DNA of 22,030 bases, taken from Candidatus Collierbacteria bacterium RIFOXYD1_FULL_40_9 (GTDB lineage: Bacteria; Patescibacteriota; Microgenomatia; UBA1400; MFAQ01). The DNA lies in NCBI GenBank assembly GCA_001776275.1, contig MFAQ01000043.1, positions 1 to 22,030 of the forward strand. Direction: 5' to 3'. Shown one piece after another: positions 1 through 5,977 of this stretch. Position 1 is the first letter of the stretch. The number at the start of each line of letters is the position of its first letter. The notes under the pieces were generated by a model. That model ran no database searches. It saw nothing but the letters and a program-made list of their open reading frames with translations, and was not told the DNA's origin. A program made the position numbers and the translations under genes.

Positions 1-1
1 A

Positions 2-445
2 TGGCTGATAATGCGACGTAAGCCGTCTGTTGCTATGCTTGTTTACGATCTTAATGCAAAAAAAGTAGTATTGGTTGAGCAGTTACGGGTGCCAATCGGA
101 GAAGTAATAATGGAAATTCCAGCTGGCTCAATGGAAGCGGATGAAAATCCGTATACGGTGGCAAGGCATGAGTTGCGACAAGAGATTGGTGCATTTTTTA
201 CTGGTTTTAATCTGGTTGAGAGTGGGTATCTATCCCCAGGTGGCACTGATGAGCTGTTGCATTTTTTTGCTATAAGCGTTGACCTTAGTAAGAGTACGGT
301 GCTGGACGGTAGCTTAACTGGTGTTGCTAAAGAGGGAGAAGATATCCGAGTCCATATTGTTAGCTTCGATCAGTTTTTTAAGATGGAGCTTTTAGATTTT
401 AAAACCCAGTATGCACGATTATGGCTTAAAAGTATCTTGAAGTAG
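2..445 (+). CDS. Nudix hydrolase, ADP-ribose pyrophosphatase-like (5' end outside window)
   Basis: The reading frame is open from the window edge. The first ATG at 11 would give 144 aa, but family members usually have 30-50 more N-terminal residues, so the true start is probably upstream. A Nudix box follows EIPAGS as G-x5-E-x7-HELRQEIG, against the family pattern REUxEExGU: the usual Arg is His and the first Glu of the EE pair is Gln, while the RE and second EE glutamates remain. Downstream SPGGTDE matches the proline-bearing signature that distinguishes ADP-ribose pyrophosphatases from other Nudix enzymes. The expected role is hydrolysis of ADP-ribose to AMP and ribose 5-phosphate in the cytoplasm. 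The family call is firm; the substrate is an inference. Confidence 0.8.
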   Translation, partial: WLIMRRKPSVAMLVYDLNAKKVVLVEQLRVPIGEVIMEIPAGSMEADENPYTVARHELRQEIGAFFTGFNLVESGYLSPGGTDELLHFFAISVDLSKSTVLDGSLTGVAKEGEDIRVHIVSFDQFFKMELLDFKTQYARLWLKSILK

Positions 446-454
446 GGGGTGTAT

Positions 455-481
455 CCGAGTCTTAAATGGCTCGGTTTTTTG
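455..481 (+). terminator. Rho-independent terminator after the Nudix gene
   Basis: CCGAG at 455-459 pairs with CTCGG at 470-474 across a 10-base loop and is followed by six T residues. It lies 10 bases after the Nudix stop codon. Confidence 0.75.
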
Positions 482-498
482 TGGTTTAAATACAAAAG

Positions 499-1266
499 AT
501 GTATACTTTCATTATGAGCTTTCCAATAATTTTCTTGGTCTTAATAGTTTTGTTTGCAAGTCTTAAAGTAGTACAAGAGTATGAGAGGGGTGTGGTATTT
601 TTCTTGGGTCGGTTTGTAGGTGTGCGTGGACCTGGTCTAATTATTTTGGTTCCTTTTTTGGAGCAGATGCGCAAAGTGGCACTTAGAACCATTACCATGG
701 GTATCCCTTCCCAAAAAATTATTACCAAAGACAATGTTTCTATAGATATTGCTGCTGTGGCTTATTACCACATTGTTAATCCAGAGAAGGCCGTCGTGGC
801 AATCGATGATGTTTATTCGGCAGTTAATCAGATTTCACAAACCACAGTTCGTAATGTAGTTGGTCAGTTTACTTTGGATGAGCTTTTGTCTCAGACAACC
901 AAAATTAATCAACATATTCAAAAAGTGATTGATACACACACCGAGCCTTGGGGTGTGCAAGTAACAGTTGTAGAAATAAAAGACATTGCTTTGCCAGATA
1001 ATATGCAGAGAGCGATGGCTAAAGAAGCTGAGGCAGAGCGCGAGCGACGAGCCAAGGTAGTGGCTGCTGAGGGTGAGTACCAATCGGCACAGAAACTTGC
1101 TGAAGCTGCGGATGTAATAAGCAGTCATCCGGTAGCCTTACAGCTTAGAACCTTGCAGACTATGGCAGAGATATCAGTGGAGAAGAATTCAACGATTATT
1201 TTCCCGGCCCAGTTTATGACTACGGTTCAGGAAGCTATTAAATCAATAGAGAAGACAGCCAAATAA
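499..1266 (+). CDS. SPFH/stomatin family membrane protein (slipin)
   Basis: 255 aa. A hydrophobic N-terminal segment (about residues 6-24, FPIIFLVLIVLFASL) is followed at once by the slipin hallmark VVQEYERGVVFFLGRF and GPGLIILVPFLE, then the band-7 domain to about residue 190 with TKDNVSIDIAAVAYY and WGVQVTVVEIKDI. A charged helical stretch, AMAKEAEAERERRAKV, and an oligomerisation tail ending SIEKTAK complete it. Slipins form membrane-associated rings and scaffold membrane proteins, often beside NfeD proteases; no nfeD is present here. The start could be ATG 499 or ATG 514 (MSFPII); neither has a clear Shine-Dalgarno sequence. It stands between a terminator and an unknown gene. The family assignment is secure; the cellular partner is unknown. 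Confidence 0.9.
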   Translation: MYTFIMSFPIIFLVLIVLFASLKVVQEYERGVVFFLGRFVGVRGPGLIILVPFLEQMRKVALRTITMGIPSQKIITKDNVSIDIAAVAYYHIVNPEKAVVAIDDVYSAVNQISQTTVRNVVGQFTLDELLSQTTKINQHIQKVIDTHTEPWGVQVTVVEIKDIALPDNMQRAMAKEAEAERERRAKVVAAEGEYQSAQKLAEAADVISSHPVALQLRTLQTMAEISVEKNSTIIFPAQFMTTVQEAIKSIEKTAK

Positions 1267-1313
1267 CCTAGAGTGTAGTAAAATAGAGGAAAATTCTTTA
1301 AAAAAGGTGGTTT

Positions 1314-1691
1314 ATGGACTGTGTAATGAAGTTTCTCGTGGGACAACCTAGTGAGTTTATTGATTTGTTTGGTATAGGTGACTCAGCGGGCGTTTGTGTG
1401 AATATTTATGCAAATAGGATATCTATAAAGTTTCCGGATGAAGAGGAATGGCAATGGTTTTATTATGACTATCAGAGCCTATATGAAAAGATAGACTGCA
1501 AATGTAAAAAAATTTGCTTTAATTTTACTGCTGTGAGGAAGAGAGCTCTTCGCTTTGAGCTTGAGGATCTTTCTGGTGGGCAAGGAGTTTGGACTGTGAG
1601 AATGGTTATTATTGGAAGTAAAACAGATAACTACTTGGTTGAGCTGGTTCGCTCTGAGCTACTTGGAGCACTTGCTTACTTTTGTAAATGA
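1314..1691 (+). CDS. Hypothetical protein, 125 aa
   Basis: I do not recognise a family. The start at 1314 is supported by AAGGTGG about 5 bases upstream; a second Met is at residue 5. The protein looks soluble and compact. It contains an acidic-aromatic stretch, FPDEEEWQWFYYDYQ, in the middle, a Cys cluster CKCKKIC, and a hydrophobic C-terminus LLGALAYFCK. There is no signal peptide or obvious membrane segment. It follows the slipin gene by 47 bases and could be transcribed with it, as there is no terminator between them. A terminator hairpin follows directly. Confidence 0.6.
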   Translation: MDCVMKFLVGQPSEFIDLFGIGDSAGVCVNIYANRISIKFPDEEEWQWFYYDYQSLYEKIDCKCKKICFNFTAVRKRALRFELEDLSGGQGVWTVRMVIIGSKTDNYLVELVRSELLGALAYFCK

Positions 1692-1885
1692 TTTTTAGCC
1701 CTCTTAAATGAGGGCTTATTCTTTAGCTTGTTTAGTTGGTCACTGTAAAAGGAGAATATTTCTTGCTTGGTTTTTTTGTCGGCATAAAGGTAAAGAGTGA
1801 TGGCAATTATTTTTTGACCAATCGTCATGTATGGCAGTTTGTTTAGAAGGTTGTAGAGGTTTAAGGCAGACTTTTTAGTATCCAT
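1676..1885 (-). CDS. Hypothetical small protein, 69 aa
   Basis: A short basic, helical protein starting MDTKKSALNLYNLLNKLPYM, with a mildly hydrophobic middle (IGQKIIAITLYLYA) and a Lys-rich end. No family is recognised. Its start lies one base after the stop of the upstream minus-strand gene, which suggests translational coupling. Its 3' end runs through the terminator hairpin at 1698-1724 and overlaps the last 16 bases of the 1314 gene, so either the last 15 or so residues are encoded across a terminator or the gene has lost its original stop codon. Coding status is moderately supported by position only. Confidence 0.4.
   Translation of the reverse strand: MDTKKSALNLYNLLNKLPYMTIGQKIIAITLYLYADKKTKQEIFSFYSDQLNKLKNKPSFKRAKNHLQK
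1698..1724. terminator. Terminator between convergent genes, probably bidirectional
   Basis: GCCCTC (1698-1703) pairs with GAGGGC (1710-1715) across a TTAAAT loop. A T-rich run follows on the plus side, and AATTTTT-like A/T runs precede it, giving U-rich transcripts in the other direction too. It lies 6 bases after the stop of the 1314 gene. Confidence 0.6.
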
Positions 1886-1886
1886 T

Positions 1887-2345
1887 TTATTTGCTATTTT
1901 GTTCTAAATATTTATCGATAATATCAATTAGCTTGTGAGCGGGACCTGTGAGGATGCCGTGAGCGATGGCGGTTAGTATCTCTGCAGCTCCTCTAACGGT
2001 TTTACCCTTGCGAACATTGAGATAACCTCTTAAAAAACCCATAACATCACCTGCAGATAGTACAGTAGGAATACCGACAAAGTCGAGAAAAGTTTGTTTT
2101 AAATAGCCTTTTGATTCACCACTTTCGCCTTCAACAAGTTTTATTGCAAGTCTATCGAGAAATTCAAGGCTTTTTCTTGATAGTCGTTCTAGGGTTATAA
2201 TCTCCGGTTCTGTTTGCGCATTTTCTGAGCGAACTACTCTTACTGGTTGAGTTTCTGCCAGTTGCTCAAGTGTTTGTGGAGTATCACTTCTTGGTACAAT
2301 CTTTGTTGGTTGAGTGTCTCCTAAATTTTCTGGTGCTTGCGGCAT
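1887..2345 (-). CDS. Hypothetical protein, 152 aa, originally divergent from ychF
   Basis: The start is set at MPQAPEN (2345). The longer frame to 2480 would use element DNA and cross the attachment core, so it is an artefact of the insertion. Residues 1-50 are Pro/Thr/Gln-rich and look disordered, with a repeated phrase (QPTKIVPRSDTPQTLEQLAE against QPVRVVRSENAQTEP). Residues 55-150 look folded and helical, with Gly-rich segments such as GIPTVLSAGDVMGFLRGY and AHGILTGPAHKLIDIIDKYL. No family is recognised. No Shine-Dalgarno sequence is seen; TATATT lies 7 bases before the ATG, so the transcript may be leaderless. In the uninterrupted chromosome its start codon would be 35 bp from that of ychF. 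Confidence 0.65.
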   Translation of the reverse strand: MPQAPENLGDTQPTKIVPRSDTPQTLEQLAETQPVRVVRSENAQTEPEIITLERLSRKSLEFLDRLAIKLVEGESGESKGYLKQTFLDFVGIPTVLSAGDVMGFLRGYLNVRKGKTVRGAAEILTAIAHGILTGPAHKLIDIIDKYLEQNSK

Positions 2346-2380
2346 AACTTCAATATAACTTAAGATGCTAAAATTGCCAC
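2346..2380. promoter_or_regulatory. Native divergent promoter region of ychF and the 1887 gene, now cut off from ychF
   Basis: This 35-bp strip separates the start of the 1887 gene from the ychF start ATG at 2381. TATAAC (2354-2359) is a plausible plus-strand -10, and the overlapping TATATT on the minus strand serves the 1887 gene. No good -35 is visible. After insertion the plus-strand promoter points into element genes 2581 and 2922 instead of ychF. No Shine-Dalgarno sequence precedes the ATG at 2381. Confidence 0.45.
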
Positions 2381-2397
2381 ATGTCACTGAAAGTAGG
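2381..2397 (+). repeat. Left attachment core (17-bp direct repeat, copy 1)
   Basis: ATGTCACTGAAAGTAGG, identical to 12449-12465. The next three bases are AAT here and GAT there, so the similarity extends to 19 of 20. Upstream bases (GCCAC here, GGGAT there) differ, so the crossover lies within these 17 bp. Confidence 0.92.
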
Positions 2398-2425
2398 AAT
2401 GGGCAGGGAGCTATGCCACTTTTAG
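2381..2425 (+). pseudogene. ychF: Displaced 5' stub of ychF
   Basis: The original ychF start codon and first codons (MSLKVG) are followed by element DNA, giving a 14-residue frame MSLKVGMGRELCHF that stops at 2425. It marks where ychF began before integration. It should be transcribed from the native promoter but makes no GTPase. Confidence 0.8.
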
Positions 2426-2568
2426 AGTTCCAGTTTAATTTTGTACTTCCTAAACCACGAAAAGAGAGAGATATTATCATTCGGAATCATCTTGGACAAA
2501 TTGTGTCGTCCGTTGCAAAACCCATATACCCGGAGATGAGTATTGACCCGGGGAGCTTAGCGGTATAG
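2398..2568 (+). other. Detached 3' coding tail of the integrase (joined only in the circular element)
   Basis: The frame that crosses the core as VTESR is the same frame the integrase uses at 12451-12465. Beyond the core it stays open for 56 codons (from NGQGAMPLLEFQFNF to EMSIDPGSLAV) and stops at 2566-2568, 12 bases before the next gene. In the excised circle this joins residue 534 of the integrase to make a 590-residue protein. In the integrated state it is cut off from its gene. The frame agreement is read directly; expression of the long form is inferred. Confidence 0.75.
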
Positions 2569-2580
2569 ATTGAGACACAT

Positions 2581-2919
2581 ATGGATCAATCCTACGAAGA
2601 CCTCAAGAAAGTATTGGACAGAATTAATTCCGGTGAATCGGTCTTGAGGACAAATTTTCATAATCAAATACTCGGTATTCTGGGTAACTATGGTATTAGA
2701 ATCCGACAGGACGACGGAGCAGACCCAAAAATCACTATTTCCTACCCCACAACCTTGCCTGGTAGCATTGTAGTTGGTCTCCGCTACACCAAGCAGAATG
2801 GAACAAAGACGGAGGATCATTTTATTTTTCAGGCTGGAAATCCAATTGAAAAGTGTTATGGAAATAGATTGGCTGAGTTGATGCCGGAATACATAGGAAC
2901 TCATAAATTACAGCGGTAG
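2581..2919 (+). CDS. Hypothetical protein, 112 aa (element cargo)
   Basis: Soluble protein with no recognised family. The N-terminus, MDQSYEDLKKVLDRINSGES, is predicted helical; the middle, DDGADPKITISYP followed by GSIVVGLRYTKQNGT, looks like beta strands. No membrane segment or signal peptide is present. It starts 12 bases after the detached integrase tail and ends 2 bases before the 2922 gene, so these two are an operon. In the circle it would lie directly downstream of the integrase; in the chromosome the nearest upstream promoter is the native ychF promoter. The Shine-Dalgarno match is weak. It may form a functional pair with the next gene. Confidence 0.65.
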   Translation: MDQSYEDLKKVLDRINSGESVLRTNFHNQILGILGNYGIRIRQDDGADPKITISYPTTLPGSIVVGLRYTKQNGTKTEDHFIFQAGNPIEKCYGNRLAELMPEYIGTHKLQR

Positions 2920-2921
2920 AT

Positions 2922-3644
2922 ATGGGAGCAGTTTATTCTCCAGAATTGGACAACATAAAAATATTTATTAGCCCATCAAGGGCAATTAGCCGGATGAAGA
3001 CTGTAGTGAATCGAGATGGAAAGGTTGCTGCAATAAGGGAAGATGCTCATAAGCCAGTAAGAGAGGCGTGGTCAGCTGCGGTTTTTCTGCTCGGATACTC
3101 TCAAATAACGAACCACCAATATTGGTTAAGAGAAAATCCAGTTAAGAATGAGGCTCCCGATATATTTTCTATTTCTATATTGCCACCATTCCAAGACGAA
3201 AAGGGGGTTAAGAGGGAAATATTGGAAATCGAAGTCTGTGATTATGATGAACATTGCAAGTTGGATTTGGTTGATCACATAAAGGAAAAGCTTGGGGGTA
3301 AAGCATACAACCCGTTTACATTGCTTCTTTGTTATGTCCACAAGCAGGGAGAGGCGAGATTAATCGATCTTATTAATGGCTTGAAAGAGACTAAAACCAG
3401 TGTAAGAGAAATCTGGATACTTTTTCATCCCGGACAAGATATCAATGGTGAATTTGCCATTTCCAGAGTGTTTTTAAGGGATCCCGGTATTGATGTGCCT
3501 TGTCACTATGAAGGTAATTATCGCCAACTTGCTCTTATTCCTCAACAGGAAATGATTAAAACATCTCGGGGGTCCGGGAAAGAAATAAACTTTGTTCCTA
3601 TGGGGATAGGGTATGTGCCACTTCCAATCGTAAAGAAGAAATAG
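2922..3644 (+). CDS. Hypothetical protein, 240 aa, possible nuclease-like fold (element cargo)
   Basis: I cannot assign a family firmly. APDIFSISILPP followed about 20 residues later by KREILEIEVCDYDEH is loosely like the D...E-x-[EK] strand pair of PD-(D/E)xK nucleases, but the Lys position is Val, so it may be inactive or unrelated. Other visible parts are an N-terminal SPSRAISRMKTVV, a helical LVDHIKEKLGGK, a strand-rich FTLLLCYVH, and a C-terminal FVPMGIGYVPLPIVKKK. It is cytoplasmic, with no membrane segments. It lies 2 bases after the 2581 gene and likely works with it. The candidate retron promoter begins 25 bases after its stop codon. Confidence 0.65.
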   Translation: MGAVYSPELDNIKIFISPSRAISRMKTVVNRDGKVAAIREDAHKPVREAWSAAVFLLGYSQITNHQYWLRENPVKNEAPDIFSISILPPFQDEKGVKREILEIEVCDYDEHCKLDLVDHIKEKLGGKAYNPFTLLLCYVHKQGEARLIDLINGLKETKTSVREIWILFHPGQDINGEFAISRVFLRDPGIDVPCHYEGNYRQLALIPQQEMIKTSRGSGKEINFVPMGIGYVPLPIVKKK

Positions 3645-3668
3645 GTATAGATATCTTGGCAACAGATG

Positions 3669-3695
3669 TTGACAAGTCCGGTAAAATTTGATAAT
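3669..3695 (+). promoter_or_regulatory. Candidate promoter of the retron-like module
   Basis: TTGACA (3669-3674), a perfect -35, is followed by GATAAT at 3690-3695 (15-base spacer) or TAATCT at 3692-3697 (17-base spacer). Transcription would start near 3702, at the head of a long non-coding leader, about 330 bases before the next start codon. Confidence 0.6.
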
Positions 3696-3701
3696 CTGAT
3701 T

Positions 3702-4030
3702 GTGGCATCGAAAGATGAGCTCTTTTATAAGTGTGGAAATTTCGCTTCGTCAGAGACTGAATAGACAATCGGCTTAATAGCTCTTTACTGGAACCTTTTT
3801 GGTTTCGCAAATGAATCATTTCATTTGCCCACTCTCCTGGCCCATGAACCTTCGCCTATACTGCTAAGGATTACTGGGACTCGCTGGGTTTGCTCATCAC
3901 TTCTTTATCACTTAATTTGCAGCAACGCTAAGAAAGTCTGGAATACTCAACTTCACCATGTACAGCTCCTCTGCCGCAGCAACTGCGGAGCCACTTTTAG
4001 TGCTCTCCAGGAGTTTAGAAAGGAAAAGAT
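3702..4030 (+). ncRNA. Candidate retron msr-msd RNA or structured leader
   Basis: A 386-base gap without a credible gene follows a strong promoter and precedes a retron-like operon; short frames here lack ribosome sites. Hairpins I can see: CATC-GAAA-GATG at 3706-3717; an AACC/GGTT hairpin with a T5 loop at 3791-3806; a perfect 9-bp stem GCAAATGAA/TTCATTTGC at 3807-3828; and CCGCAG/CTGCGG at 3974-3988. CTCCTGG (3834-3840) can pair with CCAGGAG (4007-4013), closing a 166-base domain after the two short hairpins. That resembles msr hairpins followed by an msd stem. I could not find convincing a1/a2 end pairing, so the ends and identity are uncertain. Confidence 0.42.
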
Positions 4031-4231
4031 ATGACTAAATCATATTTTTGTTCGTTGTTACAAATTGTCCACACCCTCGAAAAGAGCGGGAAGTTGAGTT
4101 TTGACGAGAGGAGTAATCTCGAGAAACAGATCAACCGCCTTTCTCACTTTCTTGATACTAAAGATGTGAAGAAGGCTAAGATCCAGGTAGGTCGAGTTTC
4201 AAGTCTGATACTTGAAATTTTAAAGAGATAG
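4031..4231 (+). CDS. Small helical protein, 66 aa, in the retron-like operon
   Basis: Starts at ATG 4031 with AAAGGA about 8 bases upstream. The whole protein looks like two or three amphipathic helices: SLLQIVHTLEKSGKLSFDER, then NLEKQINRLSHFLDTKDVKK, then VGRVSSLILEILKR. It is basic and soluble, with no recognised family. Position suggests an accessory part of the retron-like operon. Its last codons contain a perfect 7-bp hairpin (TTTCAAG/CTTGAAA, 4197-4217), and the larger hairpin at 4242 follows. The sequence could therefore also be part of a structured RNA; coding is favoured because of the ribosome site. Confidence 0.5.
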   Translation: MTKSYFCSLLQIVHTLEKSGKLSFDERSNLEKQINRLSHFLDTKDVKKAKIQVGRVSSLILEILKR

Positions 4232-4241
4232 TCGTCATCCA

Positions 4242-4286
4242 GACTTCTCTTTAGAGAGCATCGATGGTGCTTTCTACAGAGAAGTC
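4242..4286 (+). repeat. Long imperfect hairpin between the 66-aa gene and the XRE gene
   Basis: GACTTCTCT (4242-4250) pairs with AGAGAAGTC (4278-4286). Inside it AGAGAGCA (4253-4260) pairs with TGCTTTCT (4268-4275) with one G-U, leaving a 7-base loop TCGATGG. Only one internal mismatch separates the two stems, giving about 18 bp in all. No T run follows, so it is not a standard terminator. It could be an msd-type stem, an RNA processing site or an attenuator before the regulator and reverse transcriptase. Confidence 0.75.
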
Positions 4287-4304
4287 AGGTAACAGAATAA
4301 AAAA

Positions 4305-4598
4305 ATGAAATACACAATGGGTCATCTACTGTCGTTAGTTCGTGCTGCCATGGGATTATCTCAGGATGGGTTGGCGGATAGGTTGCATATTAGCAAAAGT
4401 ATTATTTCCCGGTACGAAACAGGTGATAGGAAACTGTCAAAGGTCAGATTTGAGGGTATTTGCCGTGAGCTAGGTCTGTCAAAGAAACTGGTGGAGCTAC
4501 TGATCGCTGATTCCGTGTCTCCCAAAAATACAGACATTGCTAGGGAGTTGGGGCTGATTCTGTTAACACGATTGTCTTCTAGCCAAGTAAAATCGTGA
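4305..4598 (+). CDS. XRE-family HTH regulator of the retron-like operon
   Basis: 97 aa with an N-terminal helix-turn-helix of the Xre/Cro type at about residues 8-60: LVRAAMGLSQDGLADRLHIS, SIISRYETGDRKLS and FEGICRELGLS are the classic landmarks. The C-terminal third (VELLIADSVSPKNTDIAREL) may mediate dimerisation or sense a partner. Its stop overlaps the reverse transcriptase start by 4 bases (GTGA), so the two are translationally coupled. Some described retron systems include HTH proteins of this type, as regulator or effector. Here it could repress the operon, or be the toxic partner held in check by the RT-msDNA complex. The Shine-Dalgarno match is weak (AACAG region), and the start lies 18 bases after the long hairpin. 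Confidence 0.85.
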   Translation: MKYTMGHLLSLVRAAMGLSQDGLADRLHISKSIISRYETGDRKLSKVRFEGICRELGLSKKLVELLIADSVSPKNTDIARELGLILLTRLSSSQVKS

Positions 4599-5467
4599 AA
4601 AAAACAATACTTCTAAATAAGTTTAATTCTGAGAGAATTTTTACACTAAAGCGATTGTCGATTGTACTTGGTATACCGCCGGAAGTATTGCTAGATTTTT
4701 CGGAAACCGCAGTGGAGCATTATCATCCATACATCCAGACCAAGGGTGCAAAAAAACGAAAGATTTCAAATCCTAGTGAGGCACTGAAAGCTATTCAGAA
4801 AAAAATATCAAAAAAGATACTATCACTTGTACCTCTACCGGCTGAAATATTAGGAGGTAGAAAAGGAATGAGTATTAAGGAAAACGCCAAAATCCACCTG
4901 CGCCAACCTGAAGTTGTTACTATCGACCTTCGGGACTGTTTTCCCAGCATTTCTTTTAAAACAGTTTTTGATTTATTTAGGAATGATTTTGGTTACTCAA
5001 AAGAGGTCTCTAGTATTCTAACTAAACTAACTACCTATCGGAGGTCTTTACCTCAAGGTGGGGTCACTAGCGGAGATTTGGTAAATATTTTATTAATTCC
5101 ACTTTGTGGAAAAATTCGATCAATAATTCGGGTGGGGAATAGATTGTCACTCTGGGTGGACGATATCACTTTTTCGGGAAAAAATGTGCATCAATATTGC
5201 CAAGAAGTTGTTAATATTATCCAAATGTTTGGTTATAGAACGAGATCGAAAAAGGTTAAGGTTATGACCAATAATCACCCTCAAACCGTAACGGGAACGA
5301 TGGTAAATAGCAAGGTCTCTGTTCCAAAGAAAAAAATTGAAATATATCTAAGTGACTTTCGGAATAAGGCAGTCAGTGATCTTTCAACTTCCGGTAGGGT
5401 CATTCATACTTCATTCATTAACCCGGTTCAGGCAAGGAGACTAAAAAAAAGGATCGCGGTGAGATAA
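4595..5467 (+). CDS. Retron-like reverse transcriptase
   Basis: 290 aa from GTG 4595. RT motifs in order: HYHPYIQTKGAKKRKISNPS (residues 42-61) and LKAIQKKI; SIKENAKIH containing the retron-type NAxxH (97-101); motif A IDLRDCFPSIS with catalytic D111; LPQGGVTSG (152-160); the catalytic box LWVDDITFSG with D189-D190; and TVTGTMVN containing the retron-type VTG (232-234). NAxxH plus VTG separate retron RTs from group II intron and DGR enzymes. The expected activity is copying part of a partner RNA into msDNA. Odd points: the usual Y-A-D-D is W-V-D-D, and QGxPTSP is QGGVTSG. There is no maturase or endonuclease domain. It lies between the XRE gene (4-base overlap) and a membrane protein gene (no gap). 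The RT family call is firm; retron membership is strong but needs its RNA. Confidence 0.88.
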   Translation: MKKTILLNKFNSERIFTLKRLSIVLGIPPEVLLDFSETAVEHYHPYIQTKGAKKRKISNPSEALKAIQKKISKKILSLVPLPAEILGGRKGMSIKENAKIHLRQPEVVTIDLRDCFPSISFKTVFDLFRNDFGYSKEVSSILTKLTTYRRSLPQGGVTSGDLVNILLIPLCGKIRSIIRVGNRLSLWVDDITFSGKNVHQYCQEVVNIIQMFGYRTRSKKVKVMTNNHPQTVTGTMVNSKVSVPKKKIEIYLSDFRNKAVSDLSTSGRVIHTSFINPVQARRLKKRIAVR

Positions 5468-5962
5468 ATGTGGGATAATTTAAATATGAGAGAACCTCTG
5501 TTTTTGATCGAAAAAATACTACTTTTACCTGGGGAAATATTGGAACTGCTATATAACATGATGCTTATTATTTTGTCTAATGAGACAAAAGAAGGTGGTG
5601 AAAATAAAATAATTAACTCCGATATAAAAATATACGCTTCGATTGCTGGTTGGATATTGTTTGGAATCTATTTGTATAATGTTTATTCGTTCGATTATAT
5701 TCACCATGCTTATGTCTGTCGTAATGAGGCTGGGACTAATTGTCAAAAGGTACAAATTGATATTCGAACAGAGACATATTCTGATGATAATGGGTCATAT
5801 TCATATACTCTTGTTGACGGGTTTATGCTACCAAGTGGTAAACAGGTTGAATTTGACGATTGTGAGTTAGAAAAAGACAAAAAGGTGAATAAGTGTATGG
5901 ATACAGATGAAACTTACTGGAGTATTGAGTTAACGAGCGAGGTAACGAAGATCAAGAAATAG
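5468..5962 (+). CDS. Single-pass membrane protein next to the RT, candidate retron effector
   Basis: 164 aa starting directly after the RT stop codon; an in-frame ATG at 5486 (MREPLF) is an alternative. Residues 10-40 are hydrophobic-helical (LIEKILLLPGEILELLYNMM). A clear transmembrane helix, IYASIAGWILFGIYLYNVY, lies near residues 56-75. About 85 residues follow, rich in Asp, Tyr and Cys, with paired cysteines (YVCRNEAGTNCQK and DDCELEKDKKVNKC) that suggest a disulfide-bearing domain outside the membrane. No family is recognised. Some known retron defence systems use membrane proteins as effectors, and the zero-gap position makes that the leading hypothesis here. It could instead be unrelated cargo at the operon end. 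Confidence 0.7.
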   Translation: MWDNLNMREPLFLIEKILLLPGEILELLYNMMLIILSNETKEGGENKIINSDIKIYASIAGWILFGIYLYNVYSFDYIHHAYVCRNEAGTNCQKVQIDIRTETYSDDNGSYSYTLVDGFMLPSGKQVEFDDCELEKDKKVNKCMDTDETYWSIELTSEVTKIKK

Positions 5963-5977
5963 GGAAGCTTTTTCTGC

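Noticed and set aside
2346..2480. N-terminal extension of the 1887 minus-strand gene to 2480
   Set aside because: It crosses the attachment core into element DNA. Host homologues could not contain it, and MPQAPEN at 2345 is a natural start.
3825..4034. 69-aa plus-strand frame in the retron leader
   Set aside because: It has no ribosome site and an unstructured sequence, and it overlaps hairpins with long-range pairing. A structured RNA is a better reading.
4595..5467. Group II intron or diversity-generating retroelement
   Set aside because: There is no maturase or endonuclease domain, no intron RNA ends, and no template/variable repeat pair or target gene seen. NAxxH and VTG point to retron-like RTs.
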